Of a stretch of DNA of 44,752 nucleotides, positions 21,251-28,352 are shown piece by piece. The translations under genes were made by a program, and so were the position numbers. The notes beneath the pieces were generated by a model. It had not been told where the DNA came from, searched no databases, and saw only the letters and a list, made by a program, of their open reading frames with translations. The DNA is from an uncultured Eubacterium sp. (GTDB lineage: Bacteria > Bacillota > Clostridia > Oscillospirales > Acutalibacteraceae), in contig NZ_CAMFQO010000012.1 of NCBI RefSeq assembly GCF_945980375.1, forward strand, positions 1 through 44,752, written 5' to 3'. Positions within the stretch are counted from its first letter, which is position 1, and the number at the start of each line of letters is the position of its first letter.

Positions 21251-22525
21251 ATGACTGAACATAAAATAATATTCGGCGATAGTCGTTCGCTAAATCAAAT
21301 TGAAGACAAATCTGTACAATTGATTATAACTTCTCCGCCATATTGGCAGTTAAAAGATTATGGTACTGAAGATCAAATTGGTTTTAATGATAGCTATGAG
21401 GAATATATAAACAATCTTAACCTCGTTTGGAAGGAATGTAATCGTGTATTAGCTGACGGATGCAGACTTTGCATAAATATCGGAGACCAATTTGCTCGTT
21501 CAGTGTATTATGGCAGATATAAAGTGATTCCAATCCGTACTGAAATTATTCGATTTTGTGAATCGTTAGGTATGGATTATATGGGAGCCATTATTTGGCA
21601 AAAAACTACCACAATGAATACTTCCGGCGGTGGTGCAATTATGGGTAGCTTCCCATATCCTCGAAACGGAATATTGAAAATGGACTATGAATTTATCTTA
21701 TTGTTTAAGAAGTTAGGTAAGCCGCCTAAACCGACTCCTGAACAGAAAGCTTCTTCTAAGATGACTAAAGAGGAATGGAATCAGTATTTCTCATCACATT
21801 GGAATTTCAATGGCGTAAAACAATTAGGACATATTGCGATGTTTCCCGAAGAATTACCGAAACGATTAATCAAAATGTTTTCTTTTGTTGGAGAAACCGT
21901 TTTAGATCCTTTTGCCGGTAGCGGTACCACATCATTAGCGGCAAAGCATTTGGGCAGAAATTCCATAGGATATGAAATCAATAAAGAATTTGAACCTGTT
22001 ATTAGAGAAAAACTTTGTGCAGACCAGCTCAATATATATGATGATTCGCAAGTTACCTTTACAGAAGATAGAGATGGCATTAAATATACATTTGAAGATT
22101 TACCATATGTTTTTAACGACCCTCACAAAATGGACAAAAAAATAGATGTTAAACGACTTCAGTTTGGCTCAAAAATTGATAGTCAAGAGTCAAAGCGAGA
22201 AGAGCTTTTCACAGTAAAAAGTGTATTGGGAGCTGATACAATAGAACTTAATACCGGATTGACAGTGAAATTGTTAGGCATAAAACCAATCCCTCAATTT
22301 GAAAATGAAGCGATAAAATTCTTGCAAGAGAAATTCAAGAAAAGAAAAGTTTTCTTAAAATATGATTCTGTTAAACATGATAGTGAAAATAATTTACTCT
22401 GTTATGTATATCTTGACAACAAAACTTTTATTAACAATCATTTGGTGAGAACGGGATTTGTTGATGTTGATACATCTTTCGACTATGTCTGCCAAAATAA
22501 ATTCTTGAATTCGATTCCTAACTAA
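21251..22525 (+). CDS. DNA methyltransferase (beta-class, N4-cytosine type) with nuclease-fold tail
   Basis: This 424-residue protein has motif IV 'TSPPYW' (residues 27-32) before motif I 'LDPFAGSGTT' (218-227), the beta-class order; TSPPYW is usual for N4-cytosine methylases. It protects DNA from the endonuclease encoded convergently. Residues about 305-424 look like a staphylococcal-nuclease-type OB fold ('VLGADTIELNTGLTVKLLGI', 'NHLVRTGFVDVD'), but the usual catalytic Arg and Asp after the second strand are replaced by Lys, so it may be a binding domain. GAAAGGATTTAGTT precedes the ATG. Confidence 0.85.
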   Translation: MTEHKIIFGDSRSLNQIEDKSVQLIITSPPYWQLKDYGTEDQIGFNDSYEEYINNLNLVWKECNRVLADGCRLCINIGDQFARSVYYGRYKVIPIRTEIIRFCESLGMDYMGAIIWQKTTTMNTSGGGAIMGSFPYPRNGILKMDYEFILLFKKLGKPPKPTPEQKASSKMTKEEWNQYFSSHWNFNGVKQLGHIAMFPEELPKRLIKMFSFVGETVLDPFAGSGTTSLAAKHLGRNSIGYEINKEFEPVIREKLCADQLNIYDDSQVTFTEDRDGIKYTFEDLPYVFNDPHKMDKKIDVKRLQFGSKIDSQESKREELFTVKSVLGADTIELNTGLTVKLLGIKPIPQFENEAIKFLQEKFKKRKVFLKYDSVKHDSENNLLCYVYLDNKTFINNHLVRTGFVDVDTSFDYVCQNKFLNSIPN

Positions 22526-22531
22526 AAGAAA

Positions 22532-22554
22532 GGGCGGAGGTTTTGCCTCCGCCC
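22532..22554. terminator. Convergent terminator between methylase and endonuclease
   Basis: GGGCGGAGG-TTTTG-CCTCCGCCC is a perfect 9-bp stem. The minus-strand side is followed by TTTCTTTT, so it ends the endonuclease operon and probably stalls the methylase transcript as well. Confidence 0.85.
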
Positions 22555-22560
22555 ACAATC

Positions 22561-23151
22561 TTATTCTTCTACTTCGACAGTCAATCCAGTCTTTGTCTTG
22601 GTGTAATAAACCATTTTAACGGCAATCGTTTCGGATAGGCGTCCCATGGTTTTGTATGTATCAGGTTTTATCGAATAAGGAACATTACCAACATATCCGT
22701 CAATACCAACAGATTCTTCATCCGGTGTTGCAAGACGATAAGTCGTTCCTTTGCGTTCTGCAAGAGAAGCTAAGATGGCTTTCTGAACATATAACCCATT
22801 AAAAGTCTTAGCAATAACAAGATCTTCAACCCAATGCTCTACCATTTCGCGATCAATGAGTGGAATAGCGTTACGGAGATTCTGCACCTGCACATAGATC
22901 TTGTCTGTTGCCTTTTCAAAGGCATCGGGATATCTTTCTACATACCATTTACGCCAATTCTCAATGGTGATTTCTTCGCCGGATGCCATGAACTCCGGAA
23001 AAAGTTCAGACATCTGACCGACAACAACAGGACGAGTACCCTGCGCATTTTGATTTGCCCAGTTGATCAACTGAGAAGTATATTTCGGAAAACTGAAAGT
23101 ATTACTTTCGTTAAAATTTTCAATAAGTTCGTTTTTTAGTGTGTATTTCAT
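22561..23151 (-). CDS. Type II restriction endonuclease, MjaI-like (CTAG-type?)
   Basis: This 196-residue protein has 'FPKYTSQLINWANQNAQGTR' and 'VVGQMSELFPEF', which I recognise from the MjaI endonuclease family, and a catalytic-looking 'EESVGIDGYVGNVPYSIKPDTYK' region containing Asp and Ser-x-Lys. Members with known specificity cut CTAG, and their partner methylases are N4-cytosine TSPPYW enzymes, consistent with the neighbour. The ATG at 23151 overlaps the previous stop (ATGA), indicating coupling. The specificity is inferred from family only. Confidence 0.68.
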   Translation of the reverse strand: MKYTLKNELIENFNESNTFSFPKYTSQLINWANQNAQGTRPVVVGQMSELFPEFMASGEEITIENWRKWYVERYPDAFEKATDKIYVQVQNLRNAIPLIDREMVEHWVEDLVIAKTFNGLYVQKAILASLAERKGTTYRLATPDEESVGIDGYVGNVPYSIKPDTYKTMGRLSETIAVKMVYYTKTKTGLTVEVEE

Positions 23152-23459
23152 TTCTTCTTTTTCCACTCCTCATAATTTTTGTTGACCAAGTCCTGAGTTT
23201 TTCTTATCCCAGCAACACGTTTGTTGCGATTATCATTAAACTCTTTTATTTCTTCATCAGTTTCGGCAATACAGAAGCCTTTATTGCCACAAGAAATTAC
23301 CGGCAGACCAAATTCTTCCGCAGTTTTCCAAATTTCTTTGCGGCTTACTGCTTGAGTATCTTCCATCGGAAAGCCCATTGCTTTACTTATTTGCTTTGAT
23401 GTAATTGCATTCTCTTTCCCACGATGTTCCAATAAAATATTTTTAATCTTTTCGCTCAT
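23148..23459 (-). CDS. Winged-helix-like protein in the R-M operon
   Basis: This 103-residue protein has a likely winged helix: 'AITSKQISKAMGFPMEDTQA' and 'RKEIWKTAEEFGLPVISCGNKGF', with 'GLPV..GNKGF' as wing. It sits between C protein and endonuclease, overlapping C by 17 bases and the endonuclease by 4. GGAGG lies 6 bases ahead of its ATG. It could tune endonuclease expression or help DNA recognition. No named family is recognised. Confidence 0.6.
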   Translation of the reverse strand: MSEKIKNILLEHRGKENAITSKQISKAMGFPMEDTQAVSRKEIWKTAEEFGLPVISCGNKGFCIAETDEEIKEFNDNRNKRVAGIRKTQDLVNKNYEEWKKKK

Positions 23460-23670
23460 CGTAAACCTCCAAAAAAAGTTTATAAGTTTCGATTTCTAAT
23501 GCATCAGCTATACGCTGAATATTTTCAAGTGAAATGCTTCGACGATAACATTCAATTGCACTGATATATGTTCGGTGAAGCCCACACTTCTCAGCAAATG
23601 CTTCTTGGGATATGCCCAACGCCTGTCGATAACGCTTCACATTTGTTCCAAAAACTTTTACAATATCCAT
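23443..23670 (-). CDS. R-M controller (C) protein, XRE family
   Basis: This 75-residue protein has 'GISQEAFAEKCGLHRTYISAIE', the classic controller-protein helix-turn-helix, followed by 'RRSISLENIQRIADALEI'. C proteins activate their own gene and the endonuclease after a delay, letting methylation come first on entry to a new host. Two C-box-like sites lie just upstream. AGGAGG precedes the ATG. It is the first gene of the C-wHTH-endonuclease operon. Confidence 0.85.
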   Translation of the reverse strand: MDIVKVFGTNVKRYRQALGISQEAFAEKCGLHRTYISAIECYRRSISLENIQRIADALEIETYKLFLEVYDERKD

Positions 23671-23693
23671 AGTTGCAATCCTCCTAATTTTAT

Positions 23694-23735
23694 ATTATAA
23701 TATATTTGAATACTATAAGTCTACACACAATAAGT
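23694..23735 (-). promoter_or_regulatory. C-box tandem and promoter of the controller operon
   Basis: ACTATAAGTC (23712-23721) and ACAATAAGT (23727-23735) are 15 bp apart. On the minus strand the first reads GACTTATAGT, close to the known C-box GACTTATAGTC. A TATAAT (23694-23699) lies downstream, with the C-box over the -35 position, as in self-activating C genes. Confidence 0.7.
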
Positions 23736-23759
23736 ATCTATTAAGGAAATGGTGATATA

Positions 23760-25184
23760 ATGTCAATTGAGTTTGATGTATATACAGGAACATTAATTTA
23801 CAAAGAAATAGAATTCTCTTTCGTTTTTGACAGGGAAGAATTAAGGCTAATACCGCCTAAAGATAAAGATCAAGAGGTACATATGTGGTTTATGAAGTCC
23901 TTAGGTAAAGGCGCATACACCTTTGGCGATCCAGTATATGTTGAGGATGATTATTTGATCGGAAAGTGTAATGAAAACTGTCAAAAAATAATTTTTCTAC
24001 CCAAACACAATAATATTGGTAGCTATAATTCGGTTCTGATTGTACAAATAGAGGCGTACATTATTCAAAAGTACGAAAGAGATTGGATAGACAGATTGGG
24101 ATTTATGGGTCAAGAACTTGACTGTATTTATTCGACAAGTCAAGCCTTAGAATCTCCGGAATGGACAGAAGATGGTGTAGTTTCTGTCAAAACTAAAGAT
24201 TTTGACAATACAACAAGTCACAAACAATGCTTCTCTGTTGATGGTAAAGAGGTATCAGTCTTTTTTGGTATATCAAGGACAAGTTCAGGAAAAGTAGGCA
24301 AACCACCGTTAGAGCTCCATTCTGAAATGTTTTTTGAGTTTGAAAAAACAAACGACTATGCTTTTTTATTAAAGCTGTGGCGCATTGCAAAATGTTTTGT
24401 TCAGTATTTGTGTTACAGGAAAAATGTTAATCTATCATCAGTTGAAGTATCAACTCCATACGGAGAGGGAAAACACGAAAAATTTGCAGTACTTCACATT
24501 GTAAATGAAGATGTTGATAACGAGCCTGAAACTCTTGAAAAGAGAAGATACATAAAACAAGAATATATTAGTGGTGCGGAAGGGAAAATTCTAAATGATA
24601 TTGCAGAAGATAGAATTTACTTGCGCCATATTCCCGAAACATATCGAGCAGGCAAAAGCATAAACGCCGCACGTTTTGTGATGATAACTGCAGCATTTGA
24701 ATGGACTTTCAAGAAAAACTATCCAGATGGAATCACCAAAAAGTCTGCCACTATTAAAGCAGAGAAAATTGCTACTGAAGTATTAAACGGATTAGTCAAT
24801 GATTCGAAAGGAAAATTAAGAGAGATATATAAATTTCTTAGAAAACTTATTGGTTCTAATTCTCTGCAAAACGAGATAGAACAAGCAGGAAAAGACTATG
24901 CGGATATAGTTGATATTTTTGGAAAACATCTTTATTCTATGAACAATGAAAAATTAAAATACAGTGAAATGGGGTTACGCCTATCACAACAACGCAATAA
25001 CTTTGCACACGGAAACTTAGACAAAGATTTTATTGGTTTATCATTGCTTGATTTGATATATCTTGAGTACATAATATATGCAATGCAACTTAAAGAGTAT
25101 GGTGTGAAAACTACATTTATTCAACAAGCGATAAATGATTTGTTTGGTTGTTCTATTGCTCTACAATCCGTGAGTACAATTTGA
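23760..25184 (+). CDS. ApeA-like HEPN-domain protein, putative abortive-infection ribonuclease
   Basis: This 474-residue protein has a beta-rich N-terminal half (about 1-250) and an alpha-helical C-terminal half ending in a HEPN motif, 'RNNFAHG' (Arg412, His417, the Rx4H RNase signature). This two-part plan matches ApeA-type single-gene phage defence proteins. Activation on infection would cut RNA and stop growth; this is inferred, not shown. It is divergent from the C operon, with AAGGAAATGGTGAT before the ATG. The last codons (Val-Ser-Thr-Ile-stop) run through the right arm repeats, so the gene ends inside the attachment region. Confidence 0.68.
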   Translation: MSIEFDVYTGTLIYKEIEFSFVFDREELRLIPPKDKDQEVHMWFMKSLGKGAYTFGDPVYVEDDYLIGKCNENCQKIIFLPKHNNIGSYNSVLIVQIEAYIIQKYERDWIDRLGFMGQELDCIYSTSQALESPEWTEDGVVSVKTKDFDNTTSHKQCFSVDGKEVSVFFGISRTSSGKVGKPPLELHSEMFFEFEKTNDYAFLLKLWRIAKCFVQYLCYRKNVNLSSVEVSTPYGEGKHEKFAVLHIVNEDVDNEPETLEKRRYIKQEYISGAEGKILNDIAEDRIYLRHIPETYRAGKSINAARFVMITAAFEWTFKKNYPDGITKKSATIKAEKIATEVLNGLVNDSKGKLREIYKFLRKLIGSNSLQNEIEQAGKDYADIVDIFGKHLYSMNNEKLKYSEMGLRLSQQRNNFAHGNLDKDFIGLSLLDLIYLEYIIYAMQLKEYGVKTTFIQQAINDLFGCSIALQSVSTI

Positions 25185-25189
25185 GTACA
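25171..25189 (+). other. Arm-type repeat pair, right end of island C
   Basis: TGAGTACA at 25171 and 25182 repeats the left-end pair and lies 122 bases before the core at 25293. It overlaps the 3' end of the HEPN gene. Confidence 0.7.
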
Positions 25190-25212
25190 AAAATTTGAAA
25201 ACGGTGCACAAT

Positions 25213-25228
25213 GTAGCGATAACGCTAT
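25213..25228. promoter_or_regulatory. Operator-like inverted repeat near attR
   Basis: GTAGCG-ATAA-CGCTAT closely resembles GTAGCG-ACTG-CGCTAC in the xis promoter. It may let the repressor or Xis act at the element end. Confidence 0.45.
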
Positions 25229-25292
25229 GTTAAAAACAGCGAAATACCGTTGTTTTGAACCGTAAACAGCGAGGAACAGCGAGCCCACAGCC

Positions 25293-25306
25293 GAGTGGGA
25301 ATGATA
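25293..25306 (+). other. attachment core, guaA-type (site 4, chromosome junction)
   Basis: GAGTGGGAATGATA is identical to site 3. What follows (terminator, tRNAs, lexA) is chromosomal, so this is the right end of the whole stack and probably the original guaA stop-proximal sequence. Confidence 0.75.
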
Positions 25307-25318
25307 AATATCAAACAA

Positions 25319-25345
25319 AGGTGGCAGGGAGCTGTCACCTTTTTG
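25319..25345 (+). terminator. Terminator downstream of the rightmost core (probably guaA's own)
   Basis: AGGTGGCAG-GGAG-CTGTCACCT forms a 9-bp stem with one G-T pair, followed by TTTTTG. It lies 13 bases past the TGA of the core, where the guaA terminator would be before island insertion. Confidence 0.8.
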
Positions 25346-25352
25346 TTATATA

Positions 25353-25388
25353 AATAAAACAGGAGATGCTTAACAATAAGCAACTCCT
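25353..25388 (-). terminator. Terminator of the tRNA pair
   Basis: On the minus strand CAGGAG-TT-GCTTA pairs with TAAGC-AT-CTCCTG around TTGT, followed by TTTTATTT. It ends the tRNA-Met/tRNA-Glu transcript. Confidence 0.8.
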
Positions 25389-25396
25389 GAAATCTT

Positions 25397-25471
25397 TGGT
25401 GACCCGGACGGGAATTGAACCCGTGTTACCGCCGTGAAAGGGCGGTGTCTTAACCTCTTGACCACCGGGCC
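25397..25471 (-). tRNA. tRNA-Glu (anticodon TTC)
   Basis: A complete cloverleaf with acceptor GGCCCGG pairing with CCGGGTC, a T-arm with GGTTCAATTCC and anticodon TTC in CCTTTCACGG. The 3' CCA is encoded. It is the second gene of a two-tRNA transcript. Confidence 0.95.
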
Positions 25472-25475
25472 GAGA

Positions 25476-25552
25476 TGGTGGCTTTAACTGGATTCGAACC
25501 AGTGACACCGCGGGTATGAACCGCGTGCTCTAGCCAACTGAGCTATAAAGCC
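25476..25552 (-). tRNA. tRNA-Met (anticodon CAT)
   Basis: A complete cloverleaf with acceptor GGCTTTA/TAAAGCC, D-arm AGCTCAGTTGGC, anticodon loop TTCATAC and T-arm GGTTCGAATCC. The 3' CCA is encoded. The full acceptor pairing and sequence favour elongator methionine; a lysidine-modified Ile tRNA with CAT is the alternative. Confidence 0.9.
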
Positions 25553-25571
25553 ATTTTAACTTGCAAGCAAG

Positions 25572-25600
25572 AGTATATATTAATTTTATTATTTTGTCAA
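25572..25600 (-). promoter_or_regulatory. tRNA operon promoter
   Basis: On the minus strand TTGACA (25595-25600) and TATACT (25572-25577) are 17 bases apart, about 20 bases upstream of tRNA-Met. Confidence 0.8.
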
Positions 25601-25690
25601 CACTTTTTTCTAACTTTTTTGCCAAAAGAGAGTTTTTGTACCGCTGTGCCACACAGTTTTTGAATTTTTTATTAAATAGCATACATTTGT

Positions 25691-25743
25691 TTGACTTTAC
25701 TATCTTGGGGTGTTAGTATTACTTGTATAGTGTTTATTATACA
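25691..25743 (+). promoter_or_regulatory. lexA promoter with inverted repeat
   Basis: TTGACT (25691-25696) and TAGTAT (25714-25719) are 17 bases apart. Directly downstream, TGTATA-N8-TATACA (25724-25743) is a perfect inverted repeat at the expected start site. It is not the usual GAAC-N4-GTTC SOS box. Confidence 0.6.
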
Positions 25744-25777
25744 TAAAAATATCTATATTATAATATTAGGAGGGCTT

Positions 25778-26368
25778 ATGAAGAAGCTTGGCGCCAAGCA
25801 ACAGCAATGCCTTGATTTTATAAAGCAGTGCCTTGACGAACGCGGTATCGCACCCACTGTCAGAGAGATAGAAACGGCAATGGGTTATCATTCGCCGTCG
25901 TCTGCGCAATATGTCCTTAATGCTCTTGAGGATGCAGGTTATATTGAGCGTGACCCGTTGATGAAGCGAACAATAAGAATCAAGGGCTATGATACAAAGG
26001 CATATCATGTTCCTCTTGTCGGAACTGTTACGGCAGGTCAGCCTATACTTGCGGTTGAAAGCATTGAGGATTACATTCCCGTTCCCGTAAAAAACAAAGG
26101 GCAAAATATGTTTGCGCTTAAGGTACGCGGCGATTCCATGATTAATGCGGGGATATTAAACGGTGACACCGTAATTGTTGAGCAAACTCCTGTTGCATCA
26201 AACGGTCAAATTGTCGTTGCACTTATCGGCGACGAAGCAACCGTAAAAACATTTTATAAGGAAGACGGACACTTTAGGCTTCAGCCCGAAAACGATGCAT
26301 ACAGCCCCATTATTGTTGATGAGGTTGCAATTTTGGGCAAGGTTAATATGGTTATCAGAACCTACTGA
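25778..26368 (+). CDS. lexA: LexA SOS repressor
   Basis: This 196-residue repressor of the SOS response has an N-terminal winged helix ('GIAPTVREIETAMGYHSPSSAQ') and a C-terminal autoprotease. The cleavage site is Ala86-Gly87 in 'TVTAGQP', the nucleophile is Ser120 in 'RGDSMINAG' and the general base is Lys157 in 'DEATVKTFY'. TAGGAGGG sits 4 bases before the ATG at 25778; an in-frame extension upstream covers the promoter and is not real. No canonical SOS box is seen. Confidence 0.95.
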   Translation: MKKLGAKQQQCLDFIKQCLDERGIAPTVREIETAMGYHSPSSAQYVLNALEDAGYIERDPLMKRTIRIKGYDTKAYHVPLVGTVTAGQPILAVESIEDYIPVPVKNKGQNMFALKVRGDSMINAGILNGDTVIVEQTPVASNGQIVVALIGDEATVKTFYKEDGHFRLQPENDAYSPIIVDEVAILGKVNMVIRTY

Positions 26369-26392
26369 TTTTAAGTTTGAGAGGTTAGATTT

Positions 26393-27208
26393 ATGAGCGA
26401 ATGTACACACGATTGTTCAAGCTGTTCAAGCAACTGCGGTGAGAGAAAGGAAAAACAGAGCTTTCTTAAGCCGATGAACAAAAATTCAAATATCAAAAAG
26501 GTTATCGGCATTGTATCCGGCAAGGGCGGAGTAGGTAAAAGCCTCGTCAGCTGCCTGCTTGCCTCAAGATGCCAAAGAGCAGGATTAAAGGTTGGTATAC
26601 TTGACGCCGATATTACAGGTCCGTCAGTGCCGAAATCCTTTGGCATTACAAGCCGTGCAATGCAGGACGAAACAGGGCTTTTACCAACCGTAACCAAAAC
26701 CGGCGTAAAAATGATGTCCATTAATCTTTTGCTTGAGGATGTCAATTCCCCTGTTGTGTGGAGAGGACCGGTTATCTCAGGCGTAATTGAGCAATTTTGG
26801 ACCGATGTAAATTGGGGCGAGCTTGATTATCTGTTTGTAGATATGCCTCCGGGAACAGGTGATGTTGCACTTACGGTTTTCCAAAGCCTTCCGGTTGACG
26901 GCATAGTAATTGTTTCCACCCCGCAGGATTTGGTAAAGATGATAGTAAACAAGGCCTTCAATATGGCAAGGCTGATGAATGTGCCTGTGCTTGGCTTGGT
27001 AGAAAATATGAGTTACTACGAATGTCCCGATTGCAAAAAGAAGCTCAATATTTTCGGCGAAAGTCAAATTGATGCAACCGCAGCGGAGCTTGGCGTTCCC
27101 GTTCTTGCAAAGCTTCCGATTAATCCGGATGTCGCAAGGCTTGTTGATGAGGGCAGGGTTGAAGATATTGATTGCCCCGAGCTTGATGAATTTGTATCTG
27201 TATTATAA
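26393..27208 (+). CDS. Mrp/ApbC-type Fe-S cluster carrier ATPase
   Basis: This 271-residue P-loop protein has the deviant Walker A 'GKGGVGKS' (about residues 44-51), 'DADITGPSVP', and 'VDMPPGTGD' as Walker B/switch. It carries an N-terminal Cys cluster ('CTHDCSSCSSNC') and a C-terminal Cys pair ('YECPDCKKK') that would bind a bridging 4Fe-4S cluster in the dimer. The N-terminal cluster resembles the NBP35 branch. It delivers clusters to apoproteins in the cytoplasm. It lies 24 bases after lexA. Confidence 0.9.
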   Translation: MSECTHDCSSCSSNCGERKEKQSFLKPMNKNSNIKKVIGIVSGKGGVGKSLVSCLLASRCQRAGLKVGILDADITGPSVPKSFGITSRAMQDETGLLPTVTKTGVKMMSINLLLEDVNSPVVWRGPVISGVIEQFWTDVNWGELDYLFVDMPPGTGDVALTVFQSLPVDGIVIVSTPQDLVKMIVNKAFNMARLMNVPVLGLVENMSYYECPDCKKKLNIFGESQIDATAAELGVPVLAKLPINPDVARLVDEGRVEDIDCPELDEFVSVL

Positions 27209-27243
27209 TTTAAGGAGAGCAGCAGATTGCTGTAAATACTTGT

Positions 27244-27744
27244 ATGGCTAAGAGAGAGAATTATATTTCGTGGGATGAATATTTTATGGGTATTGCCTTG
27301 CTTTCGGCTAAAAGAAGCAAGGACCCAAGCACTCAGGTTGGTGCATGTATAGTAAGCGATGACAACAAGATTATGTCGGTTGGATACAACGGCTTTCCCC
27401 GTGGATGCAGCGATGATGAATATCCTTGGGAGCGTAGCGGAGAAAGCTCAAACGACACCAAGTATCCGTTTGTTTGCCACGCAGAGCTGAATGCAATCTT
27501 AAATTCCGGCGGGCACAATCTTGCAGGCTCAAGAATTTATGTTGCACTTTTCCCTTGTAATGAATGTGCAAAGGCTATCATTCAATGCGGAATCAAGGAG
27601 GTTGTGTATATGTCTGATAAGTATGCAGACACACAGGGCACAATCGCAAGCAAAAGGATGCTGTCGTCTGCCGGTGTAAAGCTCACAAAGTTTGAGCCTA
27701 CACACAAAAGAATTGAAATATCCTTTGACGAAAGTGACGTTTAA
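27244..27744 (+). CDS. Deoxycytidylate (dCMP) deaminase
   Basis: This 166-residue zinc enzyme converts dCMP to dUMP for thymidylate synthesis. The metal and proton-shuttle motifs are 'CHAELNAIL' (His-Ala-Glu) and 'PCNECAKAI' (Pro-Cys-x-x-Cys). '[20 protein letters not shown]' is the typical substrate-binding start. No good ribosome site is seen before ATG 27244. Similar proteins are called ComEB in competence operons, but no com genes are here. Confidence 0.9.
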   Translation: MAKRENYISWDEYFMGIALLSAKRSKDPSTQVGACIVSDDNKIMSVGYNGFPRGCSDDEYPWERSGESSNDTKYPFVCHAELNAILNSGGHNLAGSRIYVALFPCNECAKAIIQCGIKEVVYMSDKYADTQGTIASKRMLSSAGVKLTKFEPTHKRIEISFDESDV

Positions 27745-27746
27745 GT

Positions 27747-28337
27747 ATGCAGGTTGATATTTACGATTTTGACAAAACAATAGTGCCGTTTGACAGCGGA
27801 ACGTTGTTTTTTGTGTACTGTATGGTGCATTATCCCTGGTGTATGATTATTCTGCCGGTAGTTGCCGTTGCAGGCTTGCTTATGGGGTTAGGAATAATCA
27901 GGTTTACCCAATTCAAGCGCATTTGCTATATGTTTGTACCGCTTATTCCAAGAGAAAAGGCAGTAAAAAAGTTTTGGGATAAGTACATAGACAGGGTGCA
28001 TCCTTGGTTTAAGGATAGGCAAAGATACAGTATTGTTATCAGTGCAAGCCCCGATTTTTTGCTTTGGGATATTGCCGAGCGTCTTGGATTTGATGAGCTT
28101 ATTGCAACTCGGTATAACCTTAAAACAGGCATAATTATCGGCGAAAACTGTCGCGGCGAGGAAAAGCTTAAAAGACTTTTTGAGCTCCATAAGCCCGAGG
28201 ATTTGGAGGTTGTGGATGTTTATTCCGACTCCTACAAGCACGACAGGTTTATTTTTTCTCTGGCAACCAATCAATGCTATCACATAGAAAAAGGAAAAAG
28301 AGTTGCGTTTAATTTTAATGATGTATATTCAAAATAA
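27747..28337 (+). CDS. HAD-superfamily (subfamily IB) phosphatase, membrane-associated
   Basis: This 196-residue protein has the HAD motif I 'YDFDKTIVP' (Asp6, Asp8), motif II 'VISASPDFL' and motif III 'VDVYSDSYKHDRFI'. It resembles phosphoserine phosphatase-like IB enzymes, but residues about 24-52 are a hydrophobic segment that probably anchors the cap to the membrane. The substrate is unknown. It begins 2 bases after the deaminase stop. Confidence 0.8.
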   Translation: MQVDIYDFDKTIVPFDSGTLFFVYCMVHYPWCMIILPVVAVAGLLMGLGIIRFTQFKRICYMFVPLIPREKAVKKFWDKYIDRVHPWFKDRQRYSIVISASPDFLLWDIAERLGFDELIATRYNLKTGIIIGENCRGEEKLKRLFELHKPEDLEVVDVYSDSYKHDRFIFSLATNQCYHIEKGKRVAFNFNDVYSK

Positions 28338-28352
28338 AAGTAGGTTTTGTAA

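Larger units (their letters stand above)
17122..25306. mobile_element. Island C: 8.2-kb mobilizable element with R-M and HEPN defence genes
   Basis: The island is flanked by identical 14-bp cores and by TGAGTACA arm pairs at both ends (17192/17203 and 25171/25182). Order: XRE repressor, xis, int, mobC-like, relaxase, XRE, methylase, endonuclease, winged-helix protein, C protein, ApeA-like HEPN. All genes look intact, so it may still be mobile. Confidence 0.8.
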
